A DNA stretch of 64,000 nt from SPGG2 sp964194625 (GTDB taxonomy: Bacteria; Pseudomonadota; Gammaproteobacteria; Acidiferrobacterales; SPGG2), in NCBI GenBank assembly GCA_964194625.1, contig CAXMNC010000215.1:1-64000 (forward strand). Reading direction: 5' to 3'. The notes under the pieces are model-generated. The model ran no database searches. It saw only the letters and a program-made list of their open reading frames with translations, and was not told the DNA's origin. Within the stretch, counting starts at the first letter, position 1, and each line of letters starts with the position of its first letter. The position numbers and the translations under genes are program-made. Positions 44,751 to 52,948 of this stretch are shown in pieces.

Positions 44751-46112
44751 CTACTGAAAGATTCTCGTAAGATCGTTGTAAAAAGCTAAGACCATCAAGC
44801 CGATCAGGACCAGTATGCCGAACTGCTGACCCCAGATCATTGTTCGCTCAGAGACAGGACTACCCTTTATTGCCTCAATGCAGTAATACATCAGGTGGCC
44901 GCCATCAAGTATAGGAATCGGTAATAGATTGAGTACCCCCAAGCTTATGCTTACGACGGCCAAGAACATAAGAAACCGATCGAGACCCAGCTTAGCCGTC
45001 TGGCCCGCGTATTGAGCAATGGTAATGGGACCGCTAATATTCTTGGCCGATACTTCGAGTTTCAGCATCTTAAACAGCATCTTTAAAGTCAGCACAGACA
45101 TCGACCAGGTGCTGGCCACACCTTCAACAAGTGCTTCGAGTGGCCCGTAGCGCACCCGTACACTCCACTCAAGGGGAATTTCGCCGAAGCTTGGCGCAAT
45201 TTTAATTAAACCTACGGTTTTGCCGTCTCGTTGCACCGGCTCGGGTGTCAACTCAAAGGTCAATTGCTCACCGGCACGGTCGATAGTAATCTGAATTAAC
45301 TCACCGGCCCTCGGACTAACACCTTCGACGACATCTTCCCAGGTTTCAATGGGCTGTTCACCGATTCTTATGATTCGATCGCCAACTCGCATTCCCGCAT
45401 TCTTTGCCGGGCCCTCTTTTAAATCGCCGATGACCGGCAAAACTTCTGGCACATAACCGTAGAGCCCCAATCCGCTCCCCAACAATGCCGCGTTCACTTT
45501 GCTCACGGGCAATTCTGATAAGTCTAATATCCGTGTCTGGCGCACTCCATCTTTATCTCTCACTACGGCTCGTATCGTCGAGCCATTAAGAGCGCGCTCA
45601 AAGATATACAAACGCCGATGATTCCAGCTAACAACATCCTTATCGTCCAGCTGCAAGAGCTCGTCACCAACACGAAAACCGCCTTTCTCAGCGATCGATC
45701 CTTCTACAACCTTTCCAACAACTGGTTTGATGCCGTCTATGCCGATCATGTACAAAGCCCAATAAGCAAACACAGCAAATATGAAATTGAACAGTGGTCC
45801 GGCAACAACCACCGCTATGCGCTTGGGAATAGACTGTCGATTGAAAGCCCGGTGTGCTTCACTCTCCGGAACCTCACCTTCGCTTTCATCTAGCATTTTT
45901 ACATAGCCACCCAGTGGCAGGGCGGCAATCACCAGCTCAGTTCTATCGGCACCAAAGCGGCGCGACCACAATGGTTTGCCAAATCCAACCGAAAAACGCA
46001 GTACTTTGACGCCTACCTGCTTAGCGACCCAGTAATGACCAAACTCGTGCACGACGATCAGGATCCCCAAGGCCACAACAAAGGCTAAAACTGCAAAAAG
46101 GATATCGATCAC
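44751..46112 (-). CDS. rseP: Site-2 intramembrane metalloprotease RseP
   Basis: Cleaves RseA within the membrane in the sigma-E cascade and removes remnant signal peptides. The 453-residue protein has the zinc motif HEFGH in the first helix (IVVHEFGHYWVAKQVG), two tandem periplasmic PDZ domains (about 120-220 and 225-310), and the second catalytic element NLLPIPILDGGHLMYY. The start is GTG, sharing one base with the dxr stop. It links this operon with the rpoE-rseA-rseB unit at 6968-9114. Confidence 0.96.
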   Translation of the reverse strand: MIDILFAVLAFVVALGILIVVHEFGHYWVAKQVGVKVLRFSVGFGKPLWSRRFGADRTELVIAALPLGGYVKMLDESEGEVPESEAHRAFNRQSIPKRIAVVVAGPLFNFIFAVFAYWALYMIGIDGIKPVVGKVVEGSIAEKGGFRVGDELLQLDDKDVVSWNHRRLYIFERALNGSTIRAVVRDKDGVRQTRILDLSELPVSKVNAALLGSGLGLYGYVPEVLPVIGDLKEGPAKNAGMRVGDRIIRIGEQPIETWEDVVEGVSPRAGELIQITIDRAGEQLTFELTPEPVQRDGKTVGLIKIAPSFGEIPLEWSVRVRYGPLEALVEGVASTWSMSVLTLKMLFKMLKLEVSAKNISGPITIAQYAGQTAKLGLDRFLMFLAVVSISLGVLNLLPIPILDGGHLMYYCIEAIKGSPVSERTMIWGQQFGILVLIGLMVLAFYNDLTRIFQ

Positions 46113-47320
46113 TAGAACTCCCTGGCGGCTTTATAGTTCGAACCCGCGACAAAACTGCTGGCAGACGTTCGCGCCGCTGCGTCATCAGCTAGCACGGCCT
46201 CTAAGTCATTGTCATCGTTCAGGCTGACATTGGATAACGTATGCTCGATCACACAAGATATATCTGTAAAGCGGATTCTATGATCAAGAAATGCTTCCAC
46301 AGCGACCTCGTTAGCGGCGTTCAGTATAGCTGGCGCTGTGCCACCTGCCTGGGCGGCATCGCGAGCTAATACAAGGCAAGGAAATCTTCCCAGATCGGGC
46401 GGTTCGAAATCGAGTTGTGCCACCTCGAATAGATCGAGGCTTTCGACACCCGACTCGATGCGTTCCGGCCATGCTAAGGCATGAGCAATAGGGGTGCGCA
46501 TATCTGGGTTACCGAGCTGTGCCAGCACGGATCCATCTTTGTATTCCACCATCGAATGTACAACACTTTGTGGGTGTATCAAGATTTGGACATGATCAGG
46601 CGTACAACCGAATAGCCTGCAAGCCTCGATTAACTCCAAGCCCTTGTTCATTAGCGTGGCCGAGTCCACCGAAATCTTCCGACCCATCACCCAGTTAGGA
46701 TGGGCGCAGGCCTGTTCTGGTGTAACCGCTACCAGATCTTGTGGCTGGGCTGTCCTAAACGGTCCACCGGAACACGTCAGCAGGATTCGTCGAACCGCGG
46801 CATGATTTATCCCTGGCATATATCCAGCCGGCATACATTGAAAGATGGCATTATGCTCGCTATCAATCGGCAATAGTTCTGCGCCAGAACGGCGTGCTTC
46901 ACGTATAAACAAATTTCCGGACATTACGAGTGGTTCCTTGTTAGCGAGCAACACTCGTTTTCCCGCCTGCACCGCGGCCAGGGTTGGAAGCAATCCGGCC
47001 GCACCGACGATAGCTGCCATTACAATGTCCGTTGCCGAGTTAGTAACCACTTCCTGCAGTGCGGCCGCACCGGATGTCACTTCCGTTTCTAACCCTGCTA
47101 CGCTGACCATTTCCTTAAGTTTCATACCGGCAGACTCGTCTAACATCACTGCATGAGCAGGGTGCATTTGCTGACATTGCTCGAATAGTCGGTCCACCTG
47201 CGTATTCGCAGTTAAGACAACGACCTTGAAACGCTCGGGGTGACGCGCTATCACATCGAGTGTGCTCACACCAATCGATCCCGTAGAACCCAGTATGGTC
47301 ACCCCCTTCAGTGTGTTCAT
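46112..47320 (-). CDS. dxr: 1-deoxy-D-xylulose 5-phosphate reductoisomerase
   Basis: First committed enzyme of the MEP isoprenoid pathway, making MEP from DXP with NADPH. The 402-residue protein has the NADPH motif VTILGSTGSIGVSTLDV, the metal and substrate sites PIDSEHNAIFQC and GRKISVDSATLMNKGLELIEA, and SMVEYKDGSVLAQLG. ATG start overlaps the cdsA stop (ATGA). Its products feed undecaprenyl phosphate synthesis through UppS, encoded two genes upstream. Confidence 0.97.
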   Translation of the reverse strand: MNTLKGVTILGSTGSIGVSTLDVIARHPERFKVVVLTANTQVDRLFEQCQQMHPAHAVMLDESAGMKLKEMVSVAGLETEVTSGAAALQEVVTNSATDIVMAAIVGAAGLLPTLAAVQAGKRVLLANKEPLVMSGNLFIREARRSGAELLPIDSEHNAIFQCMPAGYMPGINHAAVRRILLTCSGGPFRTAQPQDLVAVTPEQACAHPNWVMGRKISVDSATLMNKGLELIEACRLFGCTPDHVQILIHPQSVVHSMVEYKDGSVLAQLGNPDMRTPIAHALAWPERIESGVESLDLFEVAQLDFEPPDLGRFPCLVLARDAAQAGGTAPAILNAANEVAVEAFLDHRIRFTDISCVIEHTLSNVSLNDDNDLEAVLADDAAARTSASSFVAGSNYKAAREF

Positions 47321-48177
47321 GCCTTCATACCCTGAAGAAGCGCCCAGCCCAACGCGAACACCGGCGCCGCTGCGGTTATCGCATCAATACGGTCAAGCAC
47401 TCCACCATGACCAGGCAACCAGTGTCCGCTGTCTTTCGCCCCAGCTAATCGCTTTAGCTTGCTTTCCACCAAATCACCCAGTACAGAGAAAAGCGACGCA
47501 CAAACAGCCACCACAACCCAGGCGAACAGATTCAGCGCTTGCAACTCCCAAATCATGGCCCCACAGAAATAGGCCAACAAGATAACCGCTACCAGCGCGC
47601 CGAATAGGCCTTCCACCGTTTTACCCGGGCTCACTCGAGGAGCAAGGCTTGTTTTACCCCATCTCTTACCCACAAAATACGCGCTGGTGTCGGCGACCCA
47701 TACAAGCGCGAAGAAAAACAACAATATAGCCGGGCTGATGGGATCGATGCGGTGAAGATAGACTGCCGCAAACCACGCTGGTATTAGCACAAACGCTCCG
47801 CCAACAAGTCTCCCGATCACAGAATGAAACATGCCACTTGAACCTTCGGCCCGACGCACCAGATCAAAAAACGCCCATATCCACCAAATCGCGGCCACGG
47901 CCGCAATTGCTATCGCCAACGCCGGGAAGCGCCAAATACCTACCGAGGTCATGCCAGCCATAATGCCTAACAACACCACATAGGTTATTCGGTGTGGCAA
48001 TGCTTGAAGCCCGGACAACGCTGCCCACTCCCAGGCTCCCACCAATATAAAAATCCCCAGCACTACACCAAGCCATGATGAAGGCAGATAGATCATGGCA
48101 GCGACAATGAGTGGCAACAGCACTAATGCTGTCAACACACGCTGCTTAAGCTTGCCGGGCGGCCTCGATTTGTTCAC
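47317..48177 (-). CDS. cdsA: Phosphatidate cytidylyltransferase
   Basis: Integral membrane enzyme making CDP-diacylglycerol from phosphatidate and CTP. I place the start at GTG 48175-48177 (MNKSRPPGKLKQRVLTALVLLPL), giving 286 residues, close to E. coli CdsA; it overlaps uppS by 32 nt. The longer frame to 48327 lies within uppS. The protein has multiple hydrophobic helices and the signature near the C-terminus (SVLGDLVESKLKRLAGAKDSG). Confidence 0.94.
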   Translation of the reverse strand: MNKSRPPGKLKQRVLTALVLLPLIVAAMIYLPSSWLGVVLGIFILVGAWEWAALSGLQALPHRITYVVLLGIMAGMTSVGIWRFPALAIAIAAVAAIWWIWAFFDLVRRAEGSSGMFHSVIGRLVGGAFVLIPAWFAAVYLHRIDPISPAILLFFFALVWVADTSAYFVGKRWGKTSLAPRVSPGKTVEGLFGALVAVILLAYFCGAMIWELQALNLFAWVVVAVCASLFSVLGDLVESKLKRLAGAKDSGHWLPGHGGVLDRIDAITAAAPVFALGWALLQGMKA

Positions 48178-48922
48178 CGGTAAGGCCAAACCGACGCTGA
48201 CGTGCAGTATAAGAATCCAGCGCCAGATCGAATTGGGAGCGGTCAAAGTCGGGCCACGGAATCGGCACAAAGTACAACTCAGTATACGCGAGCTGCCACA
48301 GGAGGAAATTACTAACGCGTTGTTCACCCCCGGTGCGTATAAACAAATCTGGATCAGGAATATCGTGCATGCTTAATGAAGCCTCAATCAACTCTGGGGT
48401 AATGGCATCCGCCTCGATCCTCCCTTCCTGTACACGCCTAGCAAGCTCCGCGCATGCCTGCGCAATATCCCAGCGTCCGCCATAATTGGCAGCTATGGTT
48501 AGCACCAGTCTTTCATTATCGCGCGTCAGCGCCTCAGCATTCTTGATTTTACAAACAGCATTCTTTCCAAAACGATCTATATGGCCGATTACTCGAAACT
48601 TAATATTGTTATCCTGTAGTTTTTCCAACTCTTCATCGAGTGCGCTGACGAATAATTCTATGAGAGACTTAACCTCTAGTTTCGGTCGACGCCAATTCTC
48701 ACTACTAAATGCAAACAGCGTCAGATATTTGATCCCTATCTCGCTGCAAGCGCTAACTAGTTCACGTACCCGTTTTACACCTTTCGAATGTCCAGCTATC
48801 CGCGGCAGGCGCCGTTGCGTTGCCCAACGTCCATTACCATCCATAATGACGGCGACGTGCCGAGGTAAAGATGAACCGGGCGGCAGTTGCCAGATTGGAT
48901 TTGCACTACTGCTCTTACTCAT
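48146..48922 (-). CDS. uppS: Undecaprenyl diphosphate synthase
   Basis: Cis-prenyltransferase producing C55-PP, the lipid carrier for peptidoglycan and O-antigen. The 258-residue protein has HVAVIMDGNGRWATQRRLPR with the catalytic Asp, GHSKGVKRVRE, LTLFAFSSENWRRP, and FIRTGGEQRVSNFLLWQLAYTEL. ATG start, 13 nt after the frr stop. The frr-uppS-cdsA-dxr-rseP order matches that of Pseudomonas rather than the E. coli order. Confidence 0.97.
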   Translation of the reverse strand: MSKSSSANPIWQLPPGSSLPRHVAVIMDGNGRWATQRRLPRIAGHSKGVKRVRELVSACSEIGIKYLTLFAFSSENWRRPKLEVKSLIELFVSALDEELEKLQDNNIKFRVIGHIDRFGKNAVCKIKNAEALTRDNERLVLTIAANYGGRWDIAQACAELARRVQEGRIEADAITPELIEASLSMHDIPDPDLFIRTGGEQRVSNFLLWQLAYTELYFVPIPWPDFDRSQFDLALDSYTARQRRFGLTGEQIEAARQA

Positions 48923-48935
48923 CGATCGGAGAACC

Positions 48936-49502
48936 TCAAATTTTCATAATATCCTGCTCTTTGGTCTCGACAAGCTTGTCTATTTCAGCGATAAAGCGAT
49001 CGGTGAGTTGCTGCATGATATCTTCAGCCCGCCTGTCGTCATCCTTCGAAATCTCCTTCTTCTTCAGCAAATCCTTGAGGTGGTGATTGCCGTCGCGGCG
49101 AATGTTGCGTATAGCGATCCTAGAATTTTCGCCCTCGCCACGTACAACCTTGGCCAATTCATTCCTGCGTTCCTCCGTAAGTGCTGGTAGCGGAATGTGT
49201 ATCGTCTGGCCTGACGTTGCCGGGTTAAGTCCTAGGTCTGACTCGCGGATCGCTTTCTCAACCTTCGCTACCATGTTCTTGTCCCAGGGGGTGACGCTGA
49301 TAGTCCGCGCATCGGCGACCGTGACATTAGCTACTTGGTTTATTGGCGTTGGGGTATCGTAATAATCGACCCTTAGATGATCGAGTAAACCAGCATGTGC
49401 ACGCCCTGTCCGAACTTTCGCCAGATCGGATGTAAGTGCCTCTACTGATTTTCCCATCCGCCTTTCAGCATCTTTCCTTATTTTCTCTATCTCAGCTTCC
49501 AT
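48936..49502 (-). CDS. frr: Ribosome recycling factor
   Basis: Splits post-termination ribosomes together with EF-G. The 188-residue protein has the three-helix-bundle pattern: RMGKSVEALTSDLAKVRTGRAHAGLLD, VTPWDKNMVAKVEKAI, and PLPALTEERRNELAKVVRGE. ATG start, 1 nt after the pyrH stop. Standard rpsB-tsf-pyrH-frr order. Confidence 0.98.
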   Translation of the reverse strand: MEAEIEKIRKDAERRMGKSVEALTSDLAKVRTGRAHAGLLDHLRVDYYDTPTPINQVANVTVADARTISVTPWDKNMVAKVEKAIRESDLGLNPATSGQTIHIPLPALTEERRNELAKVVRGEGENSRIAIRNIRRDGNHHLKDLLKKKEISKDDDRRAEDIMQQLTDRFIAEIDKLVETKEQDIMKI

Positions 49503-49503
49503 A

Positions 49504-50238
49504 TCAGTCTCCAGCCTGCATTAGGGTACCTTCGCTCTCACCCAATACAATACGCAGCACATTACCTGGTTTGTTGATATTGAACACCCGCACCGGAAGA
49601 TCCTGTTCGCGACATAAAGCAACGGCGGTCGCATCCATAACCGCTAGTTTCTGCTCAAGTACCTGATCGTAGCTGAGTACATTATAACGTGTAGCATCCG
49701 CGTGACGTACTGGATCCTTGCTGTACACGCCATCAACTTTCGTCGCTTTGAGTACGATATCAGCGTTTATCTCGATCCCGCGAAGGCTTGCCGCTGTATC
49801 GGTAGTGAAGAAGGGATTGCCAGTACCTGCCGCAAACAGAACCACATGACCTCGCTCCAAGTGATCGAGCGCCCGCTGTCGGTTGTAAGGCTCAGCAATT
49901 TGATCCAGGCGAATAGCCGACTGCAGATGTGTCCGCACATCTTGGCCGGCGAGCGCATCTTGCAAAGCCATTGCATTCATGACAGTTGCCAGCATGCCTA
50001 TGTAGTCGGCGGTCGCACGCTCCATGTTTGCTGCCGTCGGTGCAACACCACGAAATATGTTACCGCCACCAACCACGATGGCAAGTTGCACACCTGTTGC
50101 TACAACTTCTTTAAGCTCCGTCGCAACACGAGTAAGAACTTCCGGACTAATGCCGTAACCGCCTTCGCCCATCAGGGCTTCGCCGCTAAGCTTTAACAAC
50201 ACGCGCTTGAATACAGGCGCCTTTGCCGCTCCGGTCAA
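49504..50238 (-). CDS. pyrH: UMP kinase
   Basis: Phosphorylates UMP to UDP in pyrimidine nucleotide synthesis. The 244-residue amino-acid-kinase-fold protein has VLLKLSGEALMG, LAIVVGGGNIFRG, and GTGNPFFTTDTAASLRGIE. The start is TTG at 50236-50238 with a GGGGG run about 8 nt upstream. It lies 44 nt after the tsf stop. PyrG elsewhere in the window continues the same pathway to CTP. Confidence 0.96.
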   Translation of the reverse strand: MTGAAKAPVFKRVLLKLSGEALMGEGGYGISPEVLTRVATELKEVVATGVQLAIVVGGGNIFRGVAPTAANMERATADYIGMLATVMNAMALQDALAGQDVRTHLQSAIRLDQIAEPYNRQRALDHLERGHVVLFAAGTGNPFFTTDTAASLRGIEINADIVLKATKVDGVYSKDPVRHADATRYNVLSYDQVLEQKLAVMDATAVALCREQDLPVRVFNINKPGNVLRIVLGESEGTLMQAGD

Positions 50239-50282
50239 TGGCTTATCCCCCTGTAACTTGGGCCATTACCTCCACCATCAAA

Positions 50283-51134
50283 CTACGCTGCCTTCTTCTC
50301 AATACCCTCTCCGACTTCGTAGCGACAGAAACGTTCGATACGGGCACTGGCAGACTTGAGCAATTTTTCGACGATTGTGTCTGGGTCCTTCACGAACGGT
50401 TTACCCAACAGCGTCAGCTCACTGAGGTACTTGTTCAGTCGACCAGCGACCATCTTCTCTACAATATCAGGTGGTTTACCACTGTCTTTAGCTTGATCAA
50501 TAAGAATTTCCCGTTCTTTGTTTGCGATATCCGAGGGTACATCATCTGATGAAATGTACTCTGGTCGCGTTGCGGCCACTTGCATAGCCATGTCATGGGC
50601 AAGTGCGTTATCGCCTCCTTCCATCTCGACCAGTACGCCGATGCGTGAGCCCGCATGCACATAGGTATCGAGATGCCCGTTACTCGCTTTGTAGCGGGTA
50701 AAACGCCGCACATCGATTTTCTCGCCCAACTTAGCAACCAGGTATTCGCAAGTTTGGCCTATCGTGTCGGCCTTCCCATCTGTCAGCGACAGCGCCAATA
50801 ACGCATCGATATCATTGGGATCATGCTCGACAATAGTCTTAGCAACAGTGGCGGCAAAGTCTACGAATCCTTCTTCCTTGGCAACAAAATCCGTCTCACA
50901 ATTGATCTCCACCATAGCTGCAAGCTTTTGATCATCGCTCACATAGGTAGCGACGATGCCCTCGGCGGCCGTGCGTCCGGCTTTCTTTTCCACCTTCGCA
51001 CCGGCACGCTTGCGTAGTAGCGCGATTGCCTCATCGATATCACCACCAGATTCAACCAACGCATTTTTACACTCCATCATACCTAGCCCCGTACGTTCAC
51101 GAAGCTCCTTAACCTGTGTAGCAGAAATTCCCAT
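50283..51134 (-). CDS. tsf: Elongation factor Ts
   Basis: Guanine nucleotide exchange factor for EF-Tu. The 283-residue protein starts with the UBA-like domain (AQ-type VKELRERTGLGMMECKNALVE), followed by the core domain with VEINCETDFVAKEEGF and the coiled-coil dimerisation segment, ending in the C-terminal module. ATG start, 67 nt after the rpsB stop. The gap contains an intrinsic terminator hairpin that may reduce read-through from rpsB. Confidence 0.97.
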   Translation of the reverse strand: MGISATQVKELRERTGLGMMECKNALVESGGDIDEAIALLRKRAGAKVEKKAGRTAAEGIVATYVSDDQKLAAMVEINCETDFVAKEEGFVDFAATVAKTIVEHDPNDIDALLALSLTDGKADTIGQTCEYLVAKLGEKIDVRRFTRYKASNGHLDTYVHAGSRIGVLVEMEGGDNALAHDMAMQVAATRPEYISSDDVPSDIANKEREILIDQAKDSGKPPDIVEKMVAGRLNKYLSELTLLGKPFVKDPDTIVEKLLKSASARIERFCRYEVGEGIEKKAA

Positions 51135-51170
51135 CTAACCTCTCCGTCTAACCGACTTTCCACGCACTTA

Positions 51171-51196
51171 ACAAAAAACAGGGGGCCACGGCCCCC
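51171..51196 (-). terminator. Attenuating terminator between rpsB and tsf
   Basis: On the minus strand: GGGGGC-CGTG-GCCCCC (51181-51196) followed by TGTTTTTTGTT. It lies 5 nt after the rpsB stop and upstream of tsf. A partial terminator at this junction is known in E. coli, where it adjusts the S2 to EF-Ts ratio. Confidence 0.75.
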
Positions 51197-51201
51197 AGAC
51201 A

Positions 51202-52674
51202 TTACTTTGCATCAGATTCCTCTGATGGATCTTGCTTCCGTTGCACACTTGATTTTTTAGTCGGCGCTCGTTTCGTTTTTGTAGCCGTCTTAGCCTTTGT
51301 GCCGGTAGATTTAGCTTTAGTGGTCACCTTGGCTTTGCGCGCTGGTTTTTTGGCCGCCGTTTTGCTCGCGGTCTTCTTGGCTTCGGCCGTTTTGGGCTTC
51401 GCGGTTGCCGGCGTTTGGTCGTCGTCTGTCGACGCAGCCTCCTTCGCCTGCGTTGATTTCACTGATTCTTGCGATTTTGCAGTAGCGCTCGGCGACTCGG
51501 TAACTGCTCCCTGCGTTACTCCCGGTCGCTGCTCCCGGCGCGACTCTACCTCCCCCTTCCCTGGCGTCGTACCTCCTCCATCCGTGGAGTCGTCGGTAAC
51601 TGCTTCCTGCGTTACTCCCGGTCGCTGCTCCGGCAACTGCTCCTCGACCGCTGTTCCCGACGCGGTTCTATCTCCTCCATCCATGGAGTCGTGCGTTGCT
51701 CTAACTTCCTGCGTCCCTGCAGGTCGCCCGACGGCGTCTACCTCCCCCGTCCCCGGGGTCGTACCTCCTCCATCCCCGGAGTCGTCGGTAACTGCTCCCA
51801 GCGTTATCCCTGATCGCTGTTCCCGAGGCCCCACCGCCTGCAGTCCCGCCGTCGTCTTGTCGGCCGTCATTGTCAATCCGATGACGGTAGCCGACTTAGG
51901 TGATGCTGCTGGTTCGATCGGCGGCTCACTGGCTTCTCCCCGCTCGTCCACCTCAATGAACTCCTCATCGCCGGCAAGAATAGCCTCCTGCGCCGCCTTA
52001 TGCCCTTCGAGAATGGCATCGGCCGCCGCATGCGTGTAAAGCCTTATCGCCCGAATTGCATCGTCATTACCCGGGATCAGATAATCGACGCCATCAGGTT
52101 TGCAATTAGTGTCGACGACTGCGACGACGGGAATGTTGAGGTGATTGGCCTCGGCCACTGCGATCGCTTCCTGGCCTACATCGACCACGAACAAGGCATC
52201 CGGCAATCCCGGCATATCTTTGATTCCCGCGAGGCTCTGATTCAGTTTGCGGCACTCACGGGTCAGGGATAATACTTCCTTCTTCACGAGTTTCGAAACG
52301 CTGCCGTCCTCAAACATGACCTCGAGACTCTTCAGCCGATCAATAGAATTCTTGACCGTTTTGTAGTTGGTCAATGTCCCGCCGAGCCACCGATGGTTGA
52401 CATACGGGCAGCCGCAGCGCACGGCCTCCTCTTGAACAATGTCGGCCGCCTGTCGTTTAGTGCCTGCAAATAGCACGATGCCCCGATTGGCCGTCAACTT
52501 GTGCAGAAACTCCATCGCCTCGTTGAATAGCGGTAGGGTCTTTTCCAGATTTATAATGTGGATTTTGTTGCGCTCGCCGAAGATATAGGGGCGCATTTTG
52601 GGGTGCCAGAACCGCGTGCGATGGCCGAAGTGGACGCCGGCCTCCAGCATCTGGCGCATGGTAACACTAGTCAT
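51202..52674 (-). CDS. rpsB: Ribosomal protein S2 with long repetitive and Lys-rich C-terminal extension
   Basis: Small-subunit protein S2, on the 30S back near the mRNA exit. The start at 52674 (MTSVTMRQMLEAGVHFGH) has GGAG 6 nt upstream and gives 490 residues, about twice the usual 240. The S2 core (about 1-235) is complete, with PKMRPYIFGERNKIHIINL, AGTKRQAADIV and PDALFVVDVGQEAIAVAEA. Beyond it are an acidic linker (236-255), tandem 32-residue repeats rich in Gly, Thr and Asp (about 284-393, consensus EQRPGVTQEAVTDDSTDGGG), and a Lys/Ala/Thr tail (about 425-475) like histone H1 or AlgP. The frame is open throughout, so I see no frameshift. Confidence 0.95.
   Translation of the reverse strand: MTSVTMRQMLEAGVHFGHRTRFWHPKMRPYIFGERNKIHIINLEKTLPLFNEAMEFLHKLTANRGIVLFAGTKRQAADIVQEEAVRCGCPYVNHRWLGGTLTNYKTVKNSIDRLKSLEVMFEDGSVSKLVKKEVLSLTRECRKLNQSLAGIKDMPGLPDALFVVDVGQEAIAVAEANHLNIPVVAVVDTNCKPDGVDYLIPGNDDAIRAIRLYTHAAADAILEGHKAAQEAILAGDEEFIEVDERGEASEPPIEPAASPKSATVIGLTMTADKTTAGLQAVGPREQRSGITLGAVTDDSGDGGGTTPGTGEVDAVGRPAGTQEVRATHDSMDGGDRTASGTAVEEQLPEQRPGVTQEAVTDDSTDGGGTTPGKGEVESRREQRPGVTQGAVTESPSATAKSQESVKSTQAKEAASTDDDQTPATAKPKTAEAKKTASKTAAKKPARKAKVTTKAKSTGTKAKTATKTKRAPTKKSSVQRKQDPSEESDAK
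51499..51830 (-). repeat. 96-bp in-frame tandem repeat within rpsB
   Basis: About 3.5 units with a period of 96 bp (32 codons). The sequence GGTAACTGCT(C/T)CCTGCGTTAC recurs on the plus strand at 51499 and 51595, in degenerate form near 51691, and again (partial) at 51787. Units 1 and 2 share their first 37 nt with a single difference. Each unit contains a small palindrome: CTCCATCCGTGGAG (51576), CTCCATCCATGGAG (51675), CTCCATCCCCGGAG (51768). Because the period is a multiple of three, the S2 frame is preserved. Confidence 0.85.
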
Positions 52675-52821
52675 TTTTAGCTCCGTTCGGGTTAGTCCGC
52701 CACGGGCTCCATGCGTCGACCCAACCACCAAACGCTTATGGTCGTCGGGCACCCGGGCGCATGTGTCGGCCCATGTGTGATTTGTAAAGCTGAAATTTTA
52801 CACTATGAATGGCCATTTACA

Positions 52822-52849
52822 ATAATACTTTTAAGGATTTATGAGTCAA
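52822..52849 (-). promoter_or_regulatory. Putative rpsB promoter
   Basis: On the minus strand: -35 TTGACT (52844-52849), 16-nt spacer, -10 TATTAT (52822-52827); both boxes match five of six consensus bases. The leader would be about 140 nt, GC-rich and untranslated. That leaves room for autoregulation by S2, as known for rpsB leaders in gammaproteobacteria, although I could not assign the fold. Confidence 0.65.
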
Positions 52850-52948
52850 CCCTACCGATTTTTCTATGGGTCTGGCACAAGAAAATGAGGTAAATTAGCC
52901 TATTGCCAAAGCCCTGGGTAGCGACCAAAGCAGATCGATCGCACAACG

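Noticed and set aside
46112..48177. Order frr-uppS-cdsA-dxr-rseP as a rearrangement
   Set aside because: It differs from E. coli but is the usual order in Pseudomonas and many other gammaproteobacteria.
47317..48327. Longer N-terminus for CdsA
   Set aside because: The extra 50 residues lie within uppS and contain unusual Cys/Trp-rich sequence; GTG 48177 matches the family length.
51499..51830. Possible CRISPR array
   Set aside because: The units are 96-bp tandem repeats without unique spacers and remain in the reading frame of rpsB.
51299..52039. A 246-codon plus-strand open frame across the rpsB extension
   Set aside because: It is antisense to rpsB, and its hydrophobic, Ser/Pro/Val-rich translation simply mirrors the tandem repeat and Lys-rich region on the other strand. 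rpsB has the promoter, ribosome binding site and conserved domain.
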